64,000 nucleotides of DNA from Actinoplanes sp. NBRC 103695 (lineage in GTDB: Bacteria; Actinomycetota; Actinomycetes; Mycobacteriales; Micromonosporaceae): contig NZ_BSTL01000024.1 of the NCBI RefSeq assembly GCF_030269485.1, positions 62,001 through 126,000 of the forward strand. The letters run 5' to 3'. Position numbers and translations under genes: made by a program. The first letter of the stretch is position 1, and every line of letters starts with the position of its first letter. The notes under the pieces were generated by a model. The model saw nothing but the letters and a program-made list of their open reading frames with translations, was not told where the DNA came from and searched no databases. This document shows, piece by piece, positions 60,103 to 64,000 of this stretch.

Positions 60103-61395
60103 GTGAGACGACAGGTGATTGCTGGAGTGGCAGTGCTGGTGGCCGTCGTTGCCGCCGGCTGGGGCGGGACACCGGCGGCCGCGGCGAGCGTGCCCGCCGA
60201 CCAGGCCGAGTGCCCGCGGGTCCTGCAGTGCAAGTGGCTGCCGGCGGCGTACGCGTCGAACAACCCGGAGGACGCCAACGCCTACGGCAACTACGACCTC
60301 GCCGACCGGCCCGCCACGATGCCGATCAAGTACATCGTCATCCACGACACCGAGAGCAGCTACGCGAGCACCCTGGCGCACTTCCAGAACCCGCGGGCCT
60401 ACACCTCCTCGCACTACGTGATCCGGTCCTCGGACGGCGAGGTCACCCAGATGGTCCGCACCAAGGACGTCGCGTGGCACGCCGGCAACTCGTTGATCAA
60501 CGGCGAGTCCATCGGCATCGAGCATGAGGGCGTGGCCGCGGACGGCGCGGCCTGGTACACCGACGCGATGTACCGCAACTCGGCGGCGCTGGTCCGCTAT
60601 CTGGCGGCGCGGTACCACATCCCGCTCGACCGGGAACACATCATCGGCCACGACGACGTCGCGAACCAGCGCAACTACCGCGGCTCGCACTGGGATCCGG
60701 GCCCGTTCTGGGACTGGAACCGCTACATGCGGCTGCTCCGGGCGCCGGCCCCGGCGCCGGGCAACCGGCTGGTCACCATCAAGCCGGCCTGGTCGATCAA
60801 CCAGCCCGAGCTGACCTACTGCTCCAACGGTTGCCGGACGCTTCCGAAGCAGCCGTCCAGCACGGTCCTGCTGCGGACCGAGCCCCGGGACGACGCGCCT
60901 CTGCTGACCGACCCGGTGCTGGGCGGTGGCACCACCGACGCCGCCGACTGGTCGGACAAGGCGGCGGCCGGCCGCACCTACGCGGTGGCCGAGCGGCAGG
61001 GCCGGTGGACCGCCGTCTGGTTCGGCGGTCAGAAGGCGTGGCTGCTCAGCCGCCTGCTCCGCCCGGCGGCGGGCCGGGTGATCCGGCCGCGGGCCGGTAC
61101 CGCGATGCGCGTCTACCCGGCCAACCTGCCGGAGCCCGGCGAGTGGCCGGCGGGCGCCCCGGCCGGCAACCCGGCGACGCCGCCGGCACCGGCCGTGGTC
61201 TACACGATCTCCGGGGACCAGCGCTACCAGGTCGCCGACCAGAGCCCGGCGATGGTCTACTACGCCCGTTTCGGCGGCGACGAGGTGCCGTACAACCACA
61301 CCGTCATCCGTGGCGCCGCCACCTACTACCGGATCTCGTTCAACCACCGGTTCATGTACGTCAACGCCGACGACGTCGAGGTGGTCAGGGGCTGA
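60103..61395 (+). CDS. Secreted N-acetylmuramoyl-L-alanine amidase (Amidase_2)
   Basis: A 430-residue secreted protein. A signal peptide (about 1-28) is followed by an Amidase_2 domain (about 60-215). It has IKYIVIHDTESSYASTLAHF (first zinc His), SSHYVIRSSDGEV, AWHAGNSLINGESIGIEHEG, IIGHDDV and SHWDPGPFWDW (second zinc His with the following Asp). It should cut the bond between MurNAc and the stem peptide. The C-terminal 210 residues hold SH3-like repeats (WTAVWFGGQKAWLLSR and a YYRISFNHRFMYVNADDVEV end) that may bind the wall. The GTG at 60103 starts the clean signal peptide; the gene ends overlapping the kinase gene on the opposite strand by 11 bases. Confidence 0.92.
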   Translation: MRRQVIAGVAVLVAVVAAGWGGTPAAAASVPADQAECPRVLQCKWLPAAYASNNPEDANAYGNYDLADRPATMPIKYIVIHDTESSYASTLAHFQNPRAYTSSHYVIRSSDGEVTQMVRTKDVAWHAGNSLINGESIGIEHEGVAADGAAWYTDAMYRNSAALVRYLAARYHIPLDREHIIGHDDVANQRNYRGSHWDPGPFWDWNRYMRLLRAPAPAPGNRLVTIKPAWSINQPELTYCSNGCRTLPKQPSSTVLLRTEPRDDAPLLTDPVLGGGTTDAADWSDKAAAGRTYAVAERQGRWTAVWFGGQKAWLLSRLLRPAAGRVIRPRAGTAMRVYPANLPEPGEWPAGAPAGNPATPPAPAVVYTISGDQRYQVADQSPAMVYYARFGGDEVPYNHTVIRGAATYYRISFNHRFMYVNADDVEVVRG

Positions 61396-63040
61396 GGGTG
61401 CGGACCTCGACGTCGTTGAACGAGGCGGCCCACGGCGGTGACTCGTCGCCGGGAGCGGTGACCAGGCCGATCATCGGGCGGCCGCGGTCGATGTCGGCCT
61501 CCGGGAGAGCCGCCTCGCCGACCGGCACGCCGTCGTGGCCGAACCGGGCGACCCCGTCCCGGACCACCACCTGCAGCCGGATCGGGGTGTCCCGGCGAAG
61601 GCCGGGCGCGCCCAGCTCGACCTCGCGCACCACGTACGCGATCGCGCCGTCCCGGTCGACCGACAGCCGGAAGGCGTCCTCGCACGCGGTGAGCTGATAG
61701 CTGCGCGCGACCTGCCAGTACAGCCAGATGCCCAGGCAGGTGCCGGGCTCCTCGATCCGTCCGGTCACCTCGATCGTGTGGTCGCCGGCGAGCTCCTTCT
61801 CCGGGCCGGAACAGGTGAAGAAGCCGGGGCTGACCCGGTGCGCACGCAGGGCGCCGTCGGTGACGTCGCAGTTCGACTCCTCCTCGCCCACGACGTAGGT
61901 CCCGTTCCACTGCCCGCCGACGGTGAGCGTGTCGGCGATGAACACCTTGCCCTCGGGAAGAGCGAACGAGGCCGGCGGGGACGGCCGGCCGGAGTCCACC
62001 GTCGTGCCGGTGTCGAAAACCCGGGCCGCGGCGAGCGCTCCGGCGCCGAGCACGAGCAGCGTGGCCAGGGCGGCCAGCACCCCGATCCACACCCTCCGGC
62101 GCCCGCGCCGATGCCGGGCCGGCTCGTGCACCCGGTCGACCGCGCCGCGCAGCGCGGGCTGGCGCTGGAGAACCTCGGTGGCTCGGAGCACCTCGGTGAC
62201 CGGCTGCGGTCCCGACCCGATCAGGGCGTCCAGCAGGTACTTCGCGGTCGGCCGGCGGCTCGCGTCGGTGGACAGCGCCTGCTCGACCAGCCGGCGCAGC
62301 GTGCCGTCCAGCCCGCGCAGGTCCGGCGGCTGGGAGAGGATCCGGGCGGCCGTCGCCACCGGCGAGTCGGCGTCGAACGGCCCGTGCCCGGTCGCGGCGA
62401 ACGCCACCACGCAGCCCCAGGCGAAGATGTCCGCGGCCTGGGTGAGCGAGACGCCGGTCCCGCCGAAGCGCTCCGGCGCCATGTACGCCACCGTGCCGAC
62501 CATCCGGCCGGTGCTGGTGTGCTCGGTGGTCGCCTCGAGGGCCCGCGCGATCCCGAAGTCGATCACCTTGGGGCTGCCGGGCGCGAGCAGGACGTTCTGC
62601 GGTTTGAGGTCGCGGTGGATGATGCCGGCGTCGTGGATCGCGACCAGCGCGGTGGCCACCCCGATCGCGACCGAGTGCACGTGCGAGCCGGTCAGCGGCC
62701 CCCGCTCGCGGACCACCTCGAACAGCGACGGGCCGTCCACGTACTCGACGACCAGGTACGGCCGTGGCGCGTCCGGGTCGGCGTCGAGCACCGCCGCCGT
62801 GCAGAACGGCGGCACCTGCCTCGCCCGCTCCACCTCCGAGCGGAACCGGCGCCGGAACTCGTCGTCGTCGGCGAGCTCGGCGTGCACCACCTTGACCGCC
62901 ACCGGCCGCCCGGCCGGGTCGCGGGCCAGGTAGACCACGCCCATGCCGCCCGAGCCCAGCCGCCCGGCCAGCGCGTACGGCCCGATGTGCGACGGATCCC
63001 CGGCGCGCAGCGGGCCGCCTCGCGGCGTGACGTGATCCAC
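61385..63040 (-). CDS. PknB-type Ser/Thr protein kinase with an extracellular domain
   Basis: A 551-residue membrane kinase. The kinase domain (about 20-270) has the Gly loop GRLGSGGMGVVYLA, Lys in VAVKVV, the catalytic loop IIHRDLKPQNVLL, IDFGIA and GTVAYMAPERF, all intact. A basic juxtamembrane stretch (HRRGRRRVWIG) precedes one helix (about 330-350). The extracellular part (about 360-551) is a beta-sandwich with three or more Cys (ESNCDVTDG, FFTCSG, GTCLGIW), like a concanavalin-type sugar-binding fold. It should phosphorylate cytoplasmic targets in response to an external glycan or wall signal; its neighbours are wall- and glycan-acting enzymes. GTG 63040 is chosen because the earlier residues are low-complexity. 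Confidence 0.9.
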   Translation of the reverse strand: MDHVTPRGGPLRAGDPSHIGPYALAGRLGSGGMGVVYLARDPAGRPVAVKVVHAELADDDEFRRRFRSEVERARQVPPFCTAAVLDADPDAPRPYLVVEYVDGPSLFEVVRERGPLTGSHVHSVAIGVATALVAIHDAGIIHRDLKPQNVLLAPGSPKVIDFGIARALEATTEHTSTGRMVGTVAYMAPERFGGTGVSLTQAADIFAWGCVVAFAATGHGPFDADSPVATAARILSQPPDLRGLDGTLRRLVEQALSTDASRRPTAKYLLDALIGSGPQPVTEVLRATEVLQRQPALRGAVDRVHEPARHRRGRRRVWIGVLAALATLLVLGAGALAAARVFDTGTTVDSGRPSPPASFALPEGKVFIADTLTVGGQWNGTYVVGEEESNCDVTDGALRAHRVSPGFFTCSGPEKELAGDHTIEVTGRIEEPGTCLGIWLYWQVARSYQLTACEDAFRLSVDRDGAIAYVVREVELGAPGLRRDTPIRLQVVVRDGVARFGHDGVPVGEAALPEADIDRGRPMIGLVTAPGDESPPWAASFNDVEVRTLSP

Positions 63041-63072
63041 CGGCCGAGGGTAATGCGCCGGGGCGACCAGGG

Positions 63073-63597
63073 TCACCGTCTGGCGGCCCACCATTCCTCG
63101 GTACGCATCGTGCGGTGCGCGCCCAGCCCGGTCGGCGGCATGTTGCCGTACAGGGCGTGATGCGAGCCCTCCGGTGAGTGCAGGAGCTCGTGCCACACCC
63201 CGACGCCGTCACTGGCGCCGTAGTGCCACCAGTAGCGCCGCTGCGCCACACGGTGGGAACCGGTGCGCTCCCGGGCGTACCCGTGAAGGTCGTCTGTTGA
63301 ACGCCAGTATTGGACGATCATCGCCTGGCGGGGGCCCGGCCCCAGCAGGAGGCGGTAGCCGAGCAGGCCGCTGTCCGGCGCCGAGGCCAGCTCGCGGAGC
63401 ATCCCGGCGATCGTGAGCAGCAGCGGCAGCCATCGGCGGACCTTGCGCCACCGGTTGATCCGGATGCCGAGCAGGAACATCACGGCCGGCTCGGCGTTGT
63501 CGGCGGTGAACTTGCCGGGGCGGACGGCGACCGGCCCGGCGTTCCGGCTCCACTCGGGGCGCAGCAGCAGCGACACACTGTCCCGGACGGCTGACAT
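63073..63597 (-). CDS. DUF4188 (phenylacetaldoxime dehydratase-like) protein
   Basis: A 174-residue protein with the DUF4188 pattern: MFLLGIRINRWRKVRRWLPLL at the start, LLGYRLLLGPGPRQAMIVQYWRS in the middle, then YARERTGSHR, a VGVWHELLHSPEG block and ALYGNMPPTGLG at the end. The family is related to dimeric ferredoxin-like monooxygenases; its substrate is not known. ATG 63597 is preferred over an upstream in-frame start. It ends 33 bases before the kinase start, same strand. Confidence 0.8.
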   Translation of the reverse strand: MSAVRDSVSLLLRPEWSRNAGPVAVRPGKFTADNAEPAVMFLLGIRINRWRKVRRWLPLLLTIAGMLRELASAPDSGLLGYRLLLGPGPRQAMIVQYWRSTDDLHGYARERTGSHRVAQRRYWWHYGASDGVGVWHELLHSPEGSHHALYGNMPPTGLGAHRTMRTEEWWAARR

Positions 63598-63726
63598 CAC
63601 CGGCAGACCATAGATACGAAAGCCGTAGCAATGGTGCTGAAGGGACAGAGGACCCTGCAACGATGTACGGACGACACCTCGCTTCCTTGCCGGACGGCAA
63701 ACCGGCTACGTGTTCACCGCCCGTGC

Positions 63727-64000
63727 CTACGGCGCGGCCCGCCGGCCCCACTCGTCGATGACCTGCTGGAGGGAGCCGGTGACCAGCGTCAGGAGTTCGG
63801 CGGAGGAGGCGAAGCGCGCGCCCACCGGCGTACCCGGCCCGAAGATCTCGCTGCCACGCCGGGACGCGGCCGCCAGGACCTCGTTCATCTCCAGCGCGGA
63901 GCGGATGGACCGGATCCAGATCTCGTCGTCGATGACGTAGCGCTCGCGGCGCTCGCCGGCGGCCCGTTGCCGCGAGATCAGCCCCTGCTGCTCGAGGAAG
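63727..64000 (-). CDS. GbsR/MarR-family regulator, partial at the window edge
   Basis: The last 90 or so residues of a protein that begins beyond the window. The visible part has FLEQQGLISRQRAAGERRER (the wing of a winged helix), YVIDDEIWIRSIRSALEMNE, then GTPVGARFASSAELLTLV and QQVIDEWGRR. The pattern matches GbsR-type MarR regulators. It is followed by an intergenic gap before the DUF4188 gene and may regulate it. Confidence 0.7.
   Translation of the reverse strand, partial: FLEQQGLISRQRAAGERRERYVIDDEIWIRSIRSALEMNEVLAAASRRGSEIFGPGTPVGARFASSAELLTLVTGSLQQVIDEWGRRAAP

Overview
The window is GC-rich DNA with many GTG starts, overlapping stop/start codons, an Lsr2 nucleoid protein, a FN3/MoxR/DUF58/transglutaminase cluster, an F420-type LLM oxidoreductase and a Methyltransf_19 protein. 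This points to an actinomycete chromosome, most likely Micromonosporaceae (Actinoplanes-like). The family assignment is inference; no species can be named from the sequence alone.

Region A (1-2.7 kb) holds a lipoprotein, a small secreted protein and an MFS transporter. Region B (about 2.7-22.16 kb) is an accessory island. It begins with a very large Mrr-nuclease/STAND ATPase of the Avs anti-phage type and a co-directional partner. A block of candidate defence genes follows: a PD-(D/E)XK protein, a TIGR02391 (Ymh) protein, an orphan Phd-like antitoxin, an AlbA_2 protein and a divergent pair of unknowns. Broken copies of some of these lie among them, and two near-identical palindromes sit about 7.6 kb apart at the edges of the block. 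The island then has lsr2, a zinc-ribbon membrane protein, a tyrosine integrase with an excisionase-like gene, a second integrase with an AbrB-like partner, and an integrase fragment. A tRNA-Leu(GAG) gene with its own terminator hairpin closes it.

Region C (22.4-38.4 kb) looks like ordinary chromosome: TPR/FN3 membrane protein, FN3-MoxR-DUF58-TgpA operon, secreted beta-propeller, methyltransferase, FAD oxidase, TPR-GGDEF protein, SRPBCC protein, and an LLM oxidoreductase divergent from a TetR regulator with two operator palindromes. Region D (38.4-43.6 kb) mixes gene debris with a possible injection-system-type pair and a membrane-anchored Nudix-box protein.

Region E (43.6-56.1 kb) is a signalling block centred on cyclic di-GMP. 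It has a B12-binding protein translationally coupled to a GGDEF-EAL-GGDEF protein, then a c-di-GMP-I riboswitch in front of a small secreted protein. Next comes an unusual fusion of an ER-type signal peptidase, a DUF5305 domain and a degenerate GGDEF domain. Downstream are a PAS histidine kinase with a one-base frameshift, a double-receiver protein, a hybrid kinase and a PAS-GAF kinase. Region F (56.4-64 kb) has a lipoprotein, a large secreted glycoside hydrolase, a secreted amidase, a Ser/Thr kinase, a DUF4188 protein and a GbsR/MarR regulator cut by the window edge.

The two most interesting ensembles are the riboswitch / secreted protein / signal peptidase-GGDEF unit (47.19-49.86 kb) and the layered defence island (3-17 kb).
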